DNA from: Akkermansia muciniphila
GTDB taxonomy: Bacteria > Verrucomicrobiota > Verrucomicrobiia > Verrucomicrobiales > Akkermansiaceae
NCBI RefSeq assembly: GCF_018709685.1
Contig: NZ_JABDHQ010000001.1
Location: 248,001 to 312,000 of the forward strand
DNA: 64,000 nucleotides
Direction: 5' to 3'
Positions within the stretch are counted from its first letter, which is position 1; every line of letters starts with the position of its first letter. Position numbers and translations under genes: made by a program. Positions 7,709-17,363 of this stretch are shown in pieces. The notes below the pieces were generated by a model that saw only the letters and a list, made by a program, of their open reading frames with translations, did not search any database and was not told the DNA's origin.

Positions 7709-7928
7709 GATGTTGAAAAAGATATGGGTGTAATAGGGAACCTGCGTTTGGGAAGTCTTTCCCGCCTGCCCCTGTAAATCAAAGATGCCGCCGCAAGCCA
7801 AGACAAAAAGCGGTGAAGACGATTATTCGGACGTAACCTGGAAAAACAAGGGGATGCCTTACAGTCTTTTTATGCAGGAAAGGGTTTGCACTAGTGACGC
7901 TTTTTGTTGTTCGGATTTAGATGCCGCT

Positions 7929-8756
7929 TTAATTTTTCTGTTTGGGCAATCCCTTGTAAAGGTAGGCCGCTTTCGGCACCCGGCCGACGGTCCTGTCCAG
8001 CAGGGCCGGAATGTCCTTATCCCTGTATCCGGCCAGACGCAGGTATTTTTTGACCTCCTGGGCCTTGGTCGGGAAGCAGGTCATCAATTCCCTGATAAAT
8101 CCGCGTTCTTTGCTTTTGATGGCGAATTGAGCGTTGTTGCTTCTCGAACTCAGCGCGCTTGTCTTGTTGAACAGCTTGGTATCGTTTCCTTCGGGCATTC
8201 CGGAGGCGTAGTCGATGAGCATGTGAGCGAAGATTTCCGTAGCTTCAAAAGCATAATCCACTTGGCTGTGGAATTGTTTGATGATCAGAGCTTTTGCGGA
8301 TAAATAAAATCGAAGGGCCTCTTCCTTGCCTGGAAGGCTGCTATTCTTGTCCGTTAGGGCAAGGAAAGGGATACTGTTTGTGAAAAACTCTTTTGCGTAG
8401 TGATCAACATCAGTATATTCTGAAACCCATTCGACGTTTTCGTAATCGTTGAGGTCGATGAACGGGGCCTTGGCAATCAGATAGCACAGGAAAAGCCCCT
8501 CCGTCAATTCCTGAGAAGTGACGTCCTTTTTCCGGTAGAGGTTGGCTTCTTTCAATATCTTATCCGCCCCCTGGTAGAATGGAATGATCTGGTCACTGTC
8601 CAGCAATTTCTTGAGCCGCAGGAGTTCCGGGTTCTGCCTGTTCATATTCCTGATGGCGGAAGGAAGGGGGAGCTGGTCCTGCTCCGGAGAGGCTGAACAG
8701 GGAAAAGACAGCAGGAAAAGGACTAATAACAGAAGGAAGGGACAAGATTTATTCAT
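7929..8756 (-). CDS. Secreted protein of unknown function
   Basis: 275 residues with a clear signal peptide: MNKS, a leucine-rich core (FLLLLVLFLLSF), then PCSASPEQ. The single cysteine is not in a good lipobox, so a standard signal peptidase I site after CSA is more likely. The mature part is polar and looks helical (KKLLDSDQIIPFYQGADKI; KEFFTNSIPFLALTDKN) with no motif I recognise. It begins 17 bp after the stop of the next secreted-protein gene, so the two are probably co-transcribed. Confidence 0.72.
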   Translation of the reverse strand: MNKSCPFLLLLVLFLLSFPCSASPEQDQLPLPSAIRNMNRQNPELLRLKKLLDSDQIIPFYQGADKILKEANLYRKKDVTSQELTEGLFLCYLIAKAPFIDLNDYENVEWVSEYTDVDHYAKEFFTNSIPFLALTDKNSSLPGKEEALRFYLSAKALIIKQFHSQVDYAFEATEIFAHMLIDYASGMPEGNDTKLFNKTSALSSRSNNAQFAIKSKERGFIRELMTCFPTKAQEVKKYLRLAGYRDKDIPALLDRTVGRVPKAAYLYKGLPKQKN

Positions 8757-8773
8757 GATGCTAAAACAGGAGG

Positions 8774-9763
8774 TTATGGATTGGCGGTAGAGTCGGCATG
8801 CAGGGCGTCACCTGCTGTGCTGCGCGTGACGGTGCATCCGAATTTGGTGATGCTCACCTTGATGTTTTTCAAGCCCCTGGTGGGGGATTTCTCATTGGTT
8901 TCCCGTTCATCTTCGTATTCAAAACTGAAATCTTGGGCGTACGTGTCGTTTCCGATCTTGCAACAGTCCTTGCCGTCGGCGCGTACGTACCACCCGCAGG
9001 TCCATGAAAAGGAATACGACAGCTTCATATTCTGCAAGTGCTGCAAGCGAATATCCTTCTCCTTGTCCCATCTCCAGCCGATGTTGTCATGATGGTGGGC
9101 ATTCAGAGCATTAGGTCTCATCAACAATTTTCCCGGGGTATGCACCGGTTTGAATCCTTCCGGGTCTTCCGCCCGCTCCATGATGGAAATGTTGCTGAAA
9201 CTGACTGTCAAGGGAAGAAAAGTCACGACAAGCTTGGAGGAAGCTCCCGGTCTGTCTTTCTCCTTGTCCTGGGGATATTTTTCCACCCGTTTCCCGGAAT
9301 GTTCCGCTTTAATGTCAGAGGGAACGAGAATGCTGAAAACGGAGGGTTCCCTTTCCGGCAATTCTTCGTCAAGGCTGGTTTTGACTCGAACTTTCAGCGT
9401 GGTATTCTGGGTGAGGTTACTGCTGATCTTCAGCGTGGCTTGGTTAATATCGTCATTTGATTTCTCAATACTGGCCGCATTCTCCGGCTCCAGGGGCCAT
9501 TCAAGGGAGGCTGAGTCCACGTCCTTAACCCTCTTGCCGTTCAAGGTTAAGGTGACTACTTCTCCAATACCGACTTTGGTGCGTTTCCTGTCCTCGTCTT
9601 GGTCTCCTTGGTCGATGAGGCATTGAGGAGAGGCAACCTTCGTTTCCGATTCGATGTACAGGGAGCGGTCATCCGTGGTGGGAATATCTTCTGCATGGGC
9701 CAGTACAGCCAGGGCATGCAGAAAAATGCCGATAGAGGAAAGGCGGAAAGAGGGAAAGTTCAT
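8774..9763 (-). CDS. Secreted protein of unknown function, probably beta-rich
   Basis: 329 residues. A signal peptide (MNFPSFRLSSIGIFLHALAV, cut after LAHA) precedes a long polar domain. Segments such as VGIGEVVTLTLNGKRVKDV and VTFLPLTVSFSNISIME suggest beta-strand structure; VTLTL.G..V resembles Ig-like or adhesin-type folds, but I cannot name a family. Cysteines occur in pairs near the C-terminus (WTCGWYVRADGKDCCK), possibly disulfides in an exported protein. First gene of a two-gene unit with the neighbouring secreted protein. Confidence 0.7.
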   Translation of the reverse strand: MNFPSFRLSSIGIFLHALAVLAHAEDIPTTDDRSLYIESETKVASPQCLIDQGDQDEDRKRTKVGIGEVVTLTLNGKRVKDVDSASLEWPLEPENAASIEKSNDDINQATLKISSNLTQNTTLKVRVKTSLDEELPEREPSVFSILVPSDIKAEHSGKRVEKYPQDKEKDRPGASSKLVVTFLPLTVSFSNISIMERAEDPEGFKPVHTPGKLLMRPNALNAHHHDNIGWRWDKEKDIRLQHLQNMKLSYSFSWTCGWYVRADGKDCCKIGNDTYAQDFSFEYEDERETNEKSPTRGLKNIKVSITKFGCTVTRSTAGDALHADSTANP

Positions 9764-9935
9764 GCCAGGAAAGGAACTGCGAAGAACGATACTTATGATA
9801 ACTTTTTGTCCATTTAAATGTCAATCTATCCAAAAATATGTTAGATATAGCCTGATAAAGAAGGAGCAAGCGGGTTGCCATGGGAATAACAGGATGACGC
9901 GGCTTTCCGGATGTTTACCGCCGTGTGAAGAAGAG

Positions 9936-10844
9936 CTAACCTTCCAGTTCCCGCATGATGCGCTCCGCCAGCTCCCGGGGGGAGCCGAAGGGGGAAGCCG
10001 GAAGTTCCCGGAGCCATTGTTCCCGTTTCAGCCAGGTACGCTGCCGTTTGGCGTACTGGCGGGTGGCCAGGGCCAGTTGCGCCTGGCAGGCTTCCTGGGT
10101 GATTTCTTCGCGCAGCATGCTACGTATGATTGCCAGACCCAGGGTGCGTTCCGCCGTGGCGGAGCAGGGGCCCAGCCGCTCTACTTCCTCCACGGCTCCT
10201 TCCTGCATCATGCGGGCGGTGCGGGCGGCTATTCTGCCGTCCAGCTCCGGGACGTCCCGGGTGATGGCCCAGCCGGGGCCGCGAGGCGGTTTCAGCCAGT
10301 TCCGCTTCCAGAAGGAAAGGGGTTTTCCTCCGGCAAGGACGATTTCCAGGTTGCGTTCCACGTAACGCCGGTTGGCGGGACTGGTGGCTGCCGCGCCTTC
10401 CGGGTCCAGTGCGGAGAGCCGGGTGTATAGCTCTTCCGTAGAGTAGTCCGCAAAGGCGGCGCGCAGGGAGGCGTCTCCCGGAGGAGCTTCCGACAGGCCA
10501 TGGGAAAGGAATTTGAAGTACAGGCCGGAACCTCCCGTGACGATGGCCGTTTTTCCCCGCGCATGGATGTCTTCCACGCACCGCATGGCTCGGTGGTAGT
10601 GTTCCGTGGCGTCCCAGGGCATTTGGACGGGAATGACCGAAATCATGTGATGAGGGATGCGCGCCTGTTCTTCCGGGGAAGGAGCCGCCGTCAGGACGGG
10701 AATTTCACGGTACACCTGGTAGGCGTCCGAACTGACGATCTCCGCGCCCAGCATGTCCGCCAGTTCCACGGCCACGGCGGACTTTCCGGATCCGGTGGGA
10801 CCGGCAAGGAACAGGGTGGAGAGGGTGGCTGGGGATGGCTGCAT
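9936..10844 (-). CDS. miaA: tRNA dimethylallyltransferase MiaA
   Basis: 302 residues, usual length. P-loop GPTGSGKSAVA (about 14-24), the SSDAYQVYREIPV substrate block, PHHMISVIP and RQYAKRQRTWLKRE near the C-terminus are all conserved. It transfers a dimethylallyl group to N6 of A37 in tRNAs reading UNN codons. It is the third tRNA-modification gene in this part of the window, after mnmE and mnmA, but it is separated from them by two secreted-protein genes. Confidence 0.96.
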   Translation of the reverse strand: MQPSPATLSTLFLAGPTGSGKSAVAVELADMLGAEIVSSDAYQVYREIPVLTAAPSPEEQARIPHHMISVIPVQMPWDATEHYHRAMRCVEDIHARGKTAIVTGGSGLYFKFLSHGLSEAPPGDASLRAAFADYSTEELYTRLSALDPEGAAATSPANRRYVERNLEIVLAGGKPLSFWKRNWLKPPRGPGWAITRDVPELDGRIAARTARMMQEGAVEEVERLGPCSATAERTLGLAIIRSMLREEITQEACQAQLALATRQYAKRQRTWLKREQWLRELPASPFGSPRELAERIMRELEG

Positions 10845-10874
10845 GAAGATTCTGCGGTGGACGGAAAGGAGGGG

Positions 10875-11696
10875 TTACTTTTTCAAACAGGTCCTGACGG
10901 CGCTTTCCAGTTTTCTGGCGGTGGCGGAAAGGCCGTTTAACAGGGCATCTGCACAGGCGCCTGACGGCGGCGCTCCCTGAAGCTGAAGCCAGGCGTCCAG
11001 ATCCTTGTCAACTTCGGGCCTTTGTCCCCCTATGGAGTCCAATGCTTTTAGATGATGCTGAAAACACAGGATGGAGAAGATGGCCTGGTCGTGCCTGTGG
11101 TCCTTGAAGGAAGGGCTGTTCGGAATGTCCGTGTTTGCGTCGTAATCTCCGACCAGCGATAAATGGCGGCATTTTTCTTCCCATTCCTCCGCCAGTCTCA
11201 CAGTCGCCGGGGTTTTTCTCCAGACGGAGAAGGAGGTCTGAATGGGAGGAGAATTCAACATATCCGGCGAGAGCGATTCCATTTGGTTCAGCGTGGCGGC
11301 CTTGGTCCAATTTTCTATTGTGCCCGTATAGGGGATGTATATTCCGGGCATGATGTCCTGGCGCAGTTCTTTCAGCCATTGTTGAACAGAGCCCAGGGAA
11401 TGGTGGAACATCCGCACCCACGGCCGGCCGACGTCCGAATAGATGACCATGTCCCCGTCCTGCACCTGCCGGAGGGCATGGTGAATGATGAAGGGTTTCC
11501 ATGACCAGAATGCAAATCCTCTCTGGGAAGGGTGAGCCCAGGGATGGGTGTTATAAAACCCGAGCTTTTTTAAGTGCTTAGGCTGGAATCCATGTACTTG
11601 ATCCGCTTTTCCGGCCAGTTTGGCGGAAAGAAGCTGCAACATCTGGCGGTGCGTAAACCGGGCGGAACCGAAGTTAATGAAAACAACCTTTTTCAT
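10875..11696 (-). CDS. Glycosyltransferase-like protein of polysaccharide cluster
   Basis: 273 residues from the ATG at 11696, which opens the strand KKVVFINFGSARF; an upstream in-frame ATG at 11747 would add 17 residues with no recognisable feature. The block GDMVIYSDVGRPWV resembles the acidic nucleotide-sugar site of GT-A folds (here SDVG rather than DxD). GFYNTHPWAHPSQRGFAFWSWKPFIIHHAL and DHRHDQAIFSILC are typical of small capsule-locus transferases. Donor and acceptor are unknown. It is the last gene of a minus-strand series of three probable transferases. Confidence 0.7.
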   Translation of the reverse strand: MKKVVFINFGSARFTHRQMLQLLSAKLAGKADQVHGFQPKHLKKLGFYNTHPWAHPSQRGFAFWSWKPFIIHHALRQVQDGDMVIYSDVGRPWVRMFHHSLGSVQQWLKELRQDIMPGIYIPYTGTIENWTKAATLNQMESLSPDMLNSPPIQTSFSVWRKTPATVRLAEEWEEKCRHLSLVGDYDANTDIPNSPSFKDHRHDQAIFSILCFQHHLKALDSIGGQRPEVDKDLDAWLQLQGAPPSGACADALLNGLSATARKLESAVRTCLKK

Positions 11697-11754
11697 GGGA
11701 ACGGGGAATGGAAGAGTATGACCGGGCGCAGAGCCGGTTTCATGCATGGATGAA

Positions 11755-12924
11755 TCAATCCGGAAGAGAGGAGAGTTTGCCGTTCATCAGGGAGCCGTAC
11801 AAGGAAAGGAATTTGCTGCAAGTCAGTTCAATTTTCAGAGCTTCTCTAACCTCATCCAGCCCGTAAAGCCCCATGGTCATGTTTTTCTCCAGGGATTCAG
11901 TCAGGGAAAGGACTGCCTGGGCAATGGCTTCGCTGTCTCTGACGGGAATAATGTACCCGGATTTGCCGTCAATAACATACTGGGTCTGCCCTCCTTCGCA
12001 AGTGGTAACTACGGGAAGCCCGATGACTCTTGCTTCCTTGACGCAATTGGGAGAGGCATCACCCAGGGTGGGATGTACCAGGCACCATGCTGACGACATC
12101 CGCCTTTGCAGTTCAGGACGCTGCAAGGTGCCAACCCAATGGATATTGGGCGTGCTTGCTGGTTCCAGTTTTTCCCTTAATTCCCCTGATCCGGCAATAT
12201 AAAGTTCAACATGTTGCAGTGAGGGTTTCATAAATGCTTGAATCAGGTACCTGACGCCTTTTAATTCATTGAGGCTTCCTACAAACAAACATTCCGGAGT
12301 GGCGGAGGGTGATCTTTCGACGTGATGGAATGATTCCTCCACTCCATATTCAATGATCGAAATCTGGGCGGAAGGGGATATTTCAAGAATACGGTCATGT
12401 ATCCATGGAGATTCACAAGTGATGTGGCGGTATTCCGGAGTGGTCCGTTTTTCCCAGAAGGCCTGAATCTTCGGGAACATTTTCATTTTGGAACGTTGGC
12501 AAGAAGCAATCAGGGAGCCCTGGTAGGACAACAGCTTGATGCGTGGTTGCGTTTTGCACGCGGTCGCGTATGCCAGTTCAATACCCCAGACGTGAATCAG
12601 GTCCGGATTCAGTTGATCCAGAAGATGGCGGATTTTTCTGGAGGCGGAAAAATGATTGGTAAGCAAACCTACTGCCAGGCTGGAGTCCGGCAAAATATGG
12701 ATGGTCTGGTGATGGATGGATTTGACCGTATACTCGGAAACATATTTCTTGAGCGTGATCCAGTGGATGTCGTATTCCGCTTGGTTTGCCAGAGCCTGGA
12801 ACAGGGAAAAAATCCATGGTGTAAGGGAACGATCTTTTTCCTGAAGCTCGCTGGGAATCAGACGCCCCAAAGGCATGTCCGAGACAATGGCGAGAACGGG
12901 CCGGGTATGGTCGGAAGGGATCAT
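11755..12924 (-). CDS. Glycosyltransferase family 4 enzyme
   Basis: 389 residues with GT-B architecture. The N-terminal half includes LNPDLIHVWGIELAYATA. The donor-binding half has CLFVGSLNELKGVRYLIQAF, YIAGSGELREKLE, VHPTLGDASPNCVKEARVIG and LPVVTTCEGG, matching the GT4 (GPGTF-like) pattern with the E...G..V motif. It probably transfers an NDP- or UDP-sugar onto a growing surface polysaccharide at the cytoplasmic face of the membrane. It is 29 bp after the next GT4 gene, so they are likely one operon. Confidence 0.85.
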   Translation of the reverse strand: MIPSDHTRPVLAIVSDMPLGRLIPSELQEKDRSLTPWIFSLFQALANQAEYDIHWITLKKYVSEYTVKSIHHQTIHILPDSSLAVGLLTNHFSASRKIRHLLDQLNPDLIHVWGIELAYATACKTQPRIKLLSYQGSLIASCQRSKMKMFPKIQAFWEKRTTPEYRHITCESPWIHDRILEISPSAQISIIEYGVEESFHHVERSPSATPECLFVGSLNELKGVRYLIQAFMKPSLQHVELYIAGSGELREKLEPASTPNIHWVGTLQRPELQRRMSSAWCLVHPTLGDASPNCVKEARVIGLPVVTTCEGGQTQYVIDGKSGYIIPVRDSEAIAQAVLSLTESLEKNMTMGLYGLDEVREALKIELTCSKFLSLYGSLMNGKLSSLPD

Positions 12925-12953
12925 ATGAAGAGGAGATTCAAATCACTTGTAAT

Positions 12954-14192
12954 TCATGTGTCTGAATAGTTTTCAGATTTTTTGGCGGAACGGAACAGGG
13001 CCTCCCACTGGGTATAGACAGCATGGGGCGCATAGCGCTGCTGCCACTGCTGGAATCCGGCGGCGCCTAAACTTTTCCGGGTATCAGGAGCCAGCATGGA
13101 GGTTAGAGCCTTTTTAAGACAGCCGGGAGTTCTTCTCTTCAGCATGATGCCACCTTTCAAAACGGAAATGCAACCGATGTCCGGAGCTATCCAGGGAATG
13201 CCGCAGGACATGGCCTCCAGAATACACAAAGGCTGTTGTTCCTGGTAGGAGTAGAGGAACATGGCGTCGCTTTCCGAGATGGCGGCCTCCACTTCATGCC
13301 TTGGAAGATTGTAAAGAATGCGGAATCCGGGATGGTTCCCGATGGCCTTTTCCATTTGCTCTGCATACGAATTGCGTTGAGGGACGAGAAAAAGGAAAAC
13401 GATATTCTGCAAATCCATGCGTCTTGCCTGGCGGATGAAAAGGAGCTGTTGTTTCGTCGTGCAGGCGCTGGCCGCACAGGTGAACACGGAGACCCCGGTT
13501 AATCCGTATTTTTCCCGGAAGAACGGAGCGCCGCGTTTCAACGCCGGAAAAGTGTTGGGAATGCAGCAGGCGTTGGGAAGCTTGAGCTTGCTGGCATAAT
13601 AATAATCGAATCCTTTAAATAGGCTTCCATAGGGTTCAAGAAAAACAAGACGGTTCAAGGGCGCTTCTTTGCCCGTAAGGAGAACGGACTTCCTGGTATT
13701 GAGGAAGGAACCGATCCATTTTTTCATTCCGAAGAAGGGGGGGTAACGGAGTCGGAAGAAGGCGGAAAAATTGGTGCCTGTCCCATGTGAGCGCAGGATG
13801 AAGGGGATGTGGTGCGACTTGGCATATTCCATGAGTTCCTTCCTGCACCAATTTGACCAGGAATGATAAATGATGAAATCCGGCTGGATATCTCCCAAAT
13901 GGGTGTTCAGGTATTCCTTTAAACGCGGCCTGTCTTCCGTTAAGGAATCCGGTATGGAGGCGACGGAACAGCATACCGGGCGGGATGGATCAGCCAGTGG
14001 ATTCTGTTCCCGCGTAAGCACGTGAATGTCCCAGTCTAAAGTACCGAGCCCTTTCGCCATTTCAAAAGCTGCCATTCCTACCCCGCCTTCTCCCGGAGGA
14101 AATGTATAGGCGACAATTAAAATCCGGCCTTTGCTCACGAACTTCAATATAGATGGCAGGTGAAAATAAGGCAAGGAAGTTTTGCACCGCAT
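12954..14192 (-). CDS. Glycosyltransferase family 4 enzyme
   Basis: 412 residues from the ATG at 14192. An in-frame GTG at 14138 lies just before KGRILIVAYTFPPGEGGVG, the conserved GT4 N-terminus, and may be the true start. The C-terminal half contains SDAMFLYSYQEQQPLCILEA followed by MSCGIPWIAPDIGC, the donor-binding E-x7-E type signature. First gene of the minus-strand transferase series; the 206-bp AT-rich gap upstream separates it from the divergently read flippase gene and presumably contains both promoters. Confidence 0.85.
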   Translation of the reverse strand: MRCKTSLPYFHLPSILKFVSKGRILIVAYTFPPGEGGVGMAAFEMAKGLGTLDWDIHVLTREQNPLADPSRPVCCSVASIPDSLTEDRPRLKEYLNTHLGDIQPDFIIYHSWSNWCRKELMEYAKSHHIPFILRSHGTGTNFSAFFRLRYPPFFGMKKWIGSFLNTRKSVLLTGKEAPLNRLVFLEPYGSLFKGFDYYYASKLKLPNACCIPNTFPALKRGAPFFREKYGLTGVSVFTCAASACTTKQQLLFIRQARRMDLQNIVFLFLVPQRNSYAEQMEKAIGNHPGFRILYNLPRHEVEAAISESDAMFLYSYQEQQPLCILEAMSCGIPWIAPDIGCISVLKGGIMLKRRTPGCLKKALTSMLAPDTRKSLGAAGFQQWQQRYAPHAVYTQWEALFRSAKKSENYSDT

Positions 14193-14398
14193 TATTGAAT
14201 AATAGGAATCAAATGGATTTTTTTTTGCTAAGGTAAAAAGTGTTGATGTAGTGGAATGATGTGCTAGGGTAATGCCGCTTTCATGGGTATATGATTGGCG
14301 GAATATTTTGTTTTATTTTACAGGCTGAATAAATAAAAGCGGGTTTGTGCAATTTCTGTATTTTATATTTTCTGATAGGGTTGGGTTGAATTCATGAA

Positions 14399-15967
14399 AT
14401 GTATGAGATGAGGGAATCACGTGTAAAAAAGAGTTTGCAGAATGCCCGTGTGAATCTTGTGTTCTACATCTTGATTCTATGCATCTCCTTTTTTTCCCGG
14501 AAAATATTTTTAAACTGCCTGGGAGCCGATTTTGTCGGCTTGACGGGAACTTTATTAAATTTGCTGAATTTTCTCAATCTGGCGGAACTGGGAGTAAGCA
14601 CGGCGATAGGCTATGTGCTTTATAAACCTCTTTTTGACCAGGATAAAATCAGGATTAACGAAATCATTTCCGTCCTAGGCTACATGTACCGCTGGATAGG
14701 CCTGGTTATTATTGGCGCCGGATTGGTGCTGGCATGTTTTCTGCCGTTGATTTTTCCTTCTACGGGGTTTTCCTATGGCGTCATCTACTTTGCTTATTTT
14801 TCATTTCTGGCATCTTCCCTGATTGGCTACTTTGCCAATTACAGGCAGACTCTCCTGGGTGCGGACCAGAGAAATTACGTGGTAGCCGTCTATTTCCAAA
14901 CGGCTACCATCATCAAGATTTTATTTCAGATGCTGTCCGCCTGGTATACGGGCAGCTACTATCTATGGATCGCGATAGAACTGTTATTTGGGGGAATCTA
15001 TTCATTCATCCTGAATTGGAAAATCAACCAAGTGTACCCGTGGCTGAAAGGCAGTGTTGCCTTGGGGCGCCAGTTGTTCAGGAAATATCCGGAAGTCATC
15101 AGATACACCAGGCAGCTGTTTGTTCACAGAATTGGGGCCTTTGCCCAGTTCCAGATAACGCCGCTTCTGGTTTATGCCTTCGTTTCCCTGCAGATGGTGG
15201 CTTACTTCGGCAACTATTCCATTATTACGGACAAGCTGTTTCTCCTGGTCAACAACCTGCTGGGCAGTACGGAAGCCAGTGTAGGGAATCTGATTGCGGA
15301 GGGAAATACGGCAAAAATCCGCAGGGTGTTTAATGAACTGTTTTCCCTGCGTATGCTGATCGCCGGAACGATATGCTTCGCCCTTTACCAGTTGCTGGAG
15401 CCCTTCATTTCCCTTTGGCTGGGGTCCGGCTATATCCTCTCCCGGGAAATCATGATTCTGGTGATCATTAATCTTTTCATTGCCATTACGCGGGGAGTGA
15501 CGGATCAATTCTTGTATGGCTACGGTCTCTTCTGGGATATTTGGGCGCCGCTGGCAGAGAGTGTGATCAACATTACAGTGGCTGTCATTGGAGGCTATCT
15601 CTGGGGGCTGCCCGGCATTCTGCTGGGAGGCATTTCCAGCCTGATGCTGATCGTAGGCATCTGGAAGCCCTTTATGCTGTACACATGGGGGTTCAGGGAG
15701 AATGTGATGTTCTACTGGCTTCAATTCGGTTACCAGCTGGCGCTGATTCTGGCACCGGCCGTGCTGATGTCTTGGGTATGGAGATATATTCCCCTGCAGC
15801 CTTCCCTGTCTTTCCTGAATTGGTTTACATGCGCCTTCCTGATGGTTGTCTCCTATGGCGGCGTAACGGTGTTTTTAATGTATTGCGGTACGGCGGGCAT
15901 GCGCTCCATGGTGCACCGGGCCTGGTCCATGGCGGGCAGCCGCCTGCGCCTGCTGTGGAAAAAATGA
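14399..15967 (+). CDS. Polysaccharide (lipid-linked oligosaccharide) flippase, Wzx-like
   Basis: 522 residues, very hydrophobic, with about 12-14 predicted membrane helices. The start RVKKSLQNARVNLVFYILIL and FFSRKIFLNCLGADFVGLTG are typical of the MOP-superfamily flippases of capsule and O-antigen loci. It would move undecaprenyl-linked repeat units across the inner membrane. An ATG at 14408 gives a more usual N-terminus and is an equally good start. It lies between transferase genes, as expected for a polysaccharide locus, though no polymerase is recognisable in the window. Confidence 0.88.
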   Translation: MYEMRESRVKKSLQNARVNLVFYILILCISFFSRKIFLNCLGADFVGLTGTLLNLLNFLNLAELGVSTAIGYVLYKPLFDQDKIRINEIISVLGYMYRWIGLVIIGAGLVLACFLPLIFPSTGFSYGVIYFAYFSFLASSLIGYFANYRQTLLGADQRNYVVAVYFQTATIIKILFQMLSAWYTGSYYLWIAIELLFGGIYSFILNWKINQVYPWLKGSVALGRQLFRKYPEVIRYTRQLFVHRIGAFAQFQITPLLVYAFVSLQMVAYFGNYSIITDKLFLLVNNLLGSTEASVGNLIAEGNTAKIRRVFNELFSLRMLIAGTICFALYQLLEPFISLWLGSGYILSREIMILVIINLFIAITRGVTDQFLYGYGLFWDIWAPLAESVINITVAVIGGYLWGLPGILLGGISSLMLIVGIWKPFMLYTWGFRENVMFYWLQFGYQLALILAPAVLMSWVWRYIPLQPSLSFLNWFTCAFLMVVSYGGVTVFLMYCGTAGMRSMVHRAWSMAGSRLRLLWKK

Positions 15968-16060
15968 CCCCGGCATGCCGCAGGGCCTGTTATGCTGGTC
16001 AACTCCGCGGGATTAGGCTAAGGTCTGCCTATTGTTCTATCCCTGATCTAATCTCCCGTC

Positions 16061-17113
16061 ATGAATCATTCGGATCCTCCCTCCATCAGCATCGTTCTGA
16101 CCGGGCATAATGAAGAATACTGCATTGGAGATGCCATCCGGAGTGTGTTCCGGCAGGACTATGAGGGACCGGTGGAAATCATACTGTCCGATGACGGTTC
16201 TTCCGACCGTACGTTTGCCGTCATGCAGGAAATGGCGGCCCGGTACCGTGGGCCGTACCGGGTGGTTTTAAACCGGAATGAAACCGCCCTTGGACGCGGG
16301 CAGCACATAAGGCAGGCGGTGGAACTGGCCACCCATGAATGGATTCTCCGCCAGGATGGGGATGACTGTTCTTTTCCCTGGCGATGCAGGTTTTTCGCCC
16401 GGGCGGTGATGGAGCACCCGGATGCCGTGGCTGTGGCCAGTCAAATGACCCATGTTTATGAAGAAGCCGGGGTTCCGTTTGAGTTCCCGGCGTTTCCGGC
16501 TACTCCGGAAGGGGCATTGTCCGTTCGGCTCCAAACAGGGCCTTTTTCTTCCCGCGCCCATTACGGAGGGAGCATGATGATCCGGAAGAGCGCCTGCCAG
16601 TGGGGAAATTCCCTGCCGATGACGGCCAGCTTTGAAGATGATTTAATGGCATTTTATGCGTGGCTCCAGGGGAATATTTATGAACTGCCCGCTACTTCCC
16701 TGTACTACTACAGATTTGCTTCCAAGAACATTTGTGCCATTAACAGCGCGGCGAGATTTGCCGGCATGAAGACGGCGCTGGCCTTTGAGGAAAGAGAACG
16801 GAAAGTGCATCAGCAGTTGCGAAAAAGCAAACGGACGGGCCTGGAATTGTGCGGGGATTTGTTGAAATCCGGAAACGCGGTTTTCCGCTCCCGGGAGGAA
16901 TTGCTGGCGGAGATTGAGGAAAGAAAGAACATGGTTGAGGGCATTGACCACCTTCTGAACTGGTGGGATTATCCCTTCCGCCGGAGATGGAAGTTGAAAG
17001 GGAAAGGCTGGATGGGCATGGCCCATGCGTTGCCGCAAAGGCTCTATTTGTTCTGCATGGTTTCCTTCTTTAAGCTCAGGAAGGTTAAAAGATACCTTTC
17101 TGGTATCAGATGA
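16061..17113 (+). CDS. Glycosyltransferase family 2 enzyme
   Basis: 350 residues. GT-A fold: SISIVLTGHNEEYCIGDAI at the start, VEIILSDDGSSDRT, and the acidic block ILRQDGDD (metal and nucleotide-sugar binding). Later GSMMIRKSACQWG and ASFEDDLMAFYAW correspond to the acceptor and catalytic ED region. The C-terminal 100 residues are basic (RRRWKLKGKGW) and may associate with the membrane. It follows the flippase by 93 bp on the same strand and closes the polysaccharide cluster. Confidence 0.87.
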   Translation: MNHSDPPSISIVLTGHNEEYCIGDAIRSVFRQDYEGPVEIILSDDGSSDRTFAVMQEMAARYRGPYRVVLNRNETALGRGQHIRQAVELATHEWILRQDGDDCSFPWRCRFFARAVMEHPDAVAVASQMTHVYEEAGVPFEFPAFPATPEGALSVRLQTGPFSSRAHYGGSMMIRKSACQWGNSLPMTASFEDDLMAFYAWLQGNIYELPATSLYYYRFASKNICAINSAARFAGMKTALAFEERERKVHQQLRKSKRTGLELCGDLLKSGNAVFRSREELLAEIEERKNMVEGIDHLLNWWDYPFRRRWKLKGKGWMGMAHALPQRLYLFCMVSFFKLRKVKRYLSGIR

Positions 17114-17363
17114 ATGCTCTGTCAGGGAAAGAAAAACACCAGTCGCCAAGTAATGGCGGGTATTGCCGTGACGGTTGGAATTGGGCTTCTGGCCCGGTGA
17201 AGAGGATGGCATTGTCCCTTGTGTGGGAATGGAATCTTGAATGAGTAAAGATGCTTCCGGCGTGGTTTCGTCTGGCCGGGGGTAAACTGGAGTGGGTAGA
17301 CGGTTTGTGCGTGATGATTTTCTGGTCGATTGGTGTTTTTTTAAGCCTGATTAATTAAAATTT

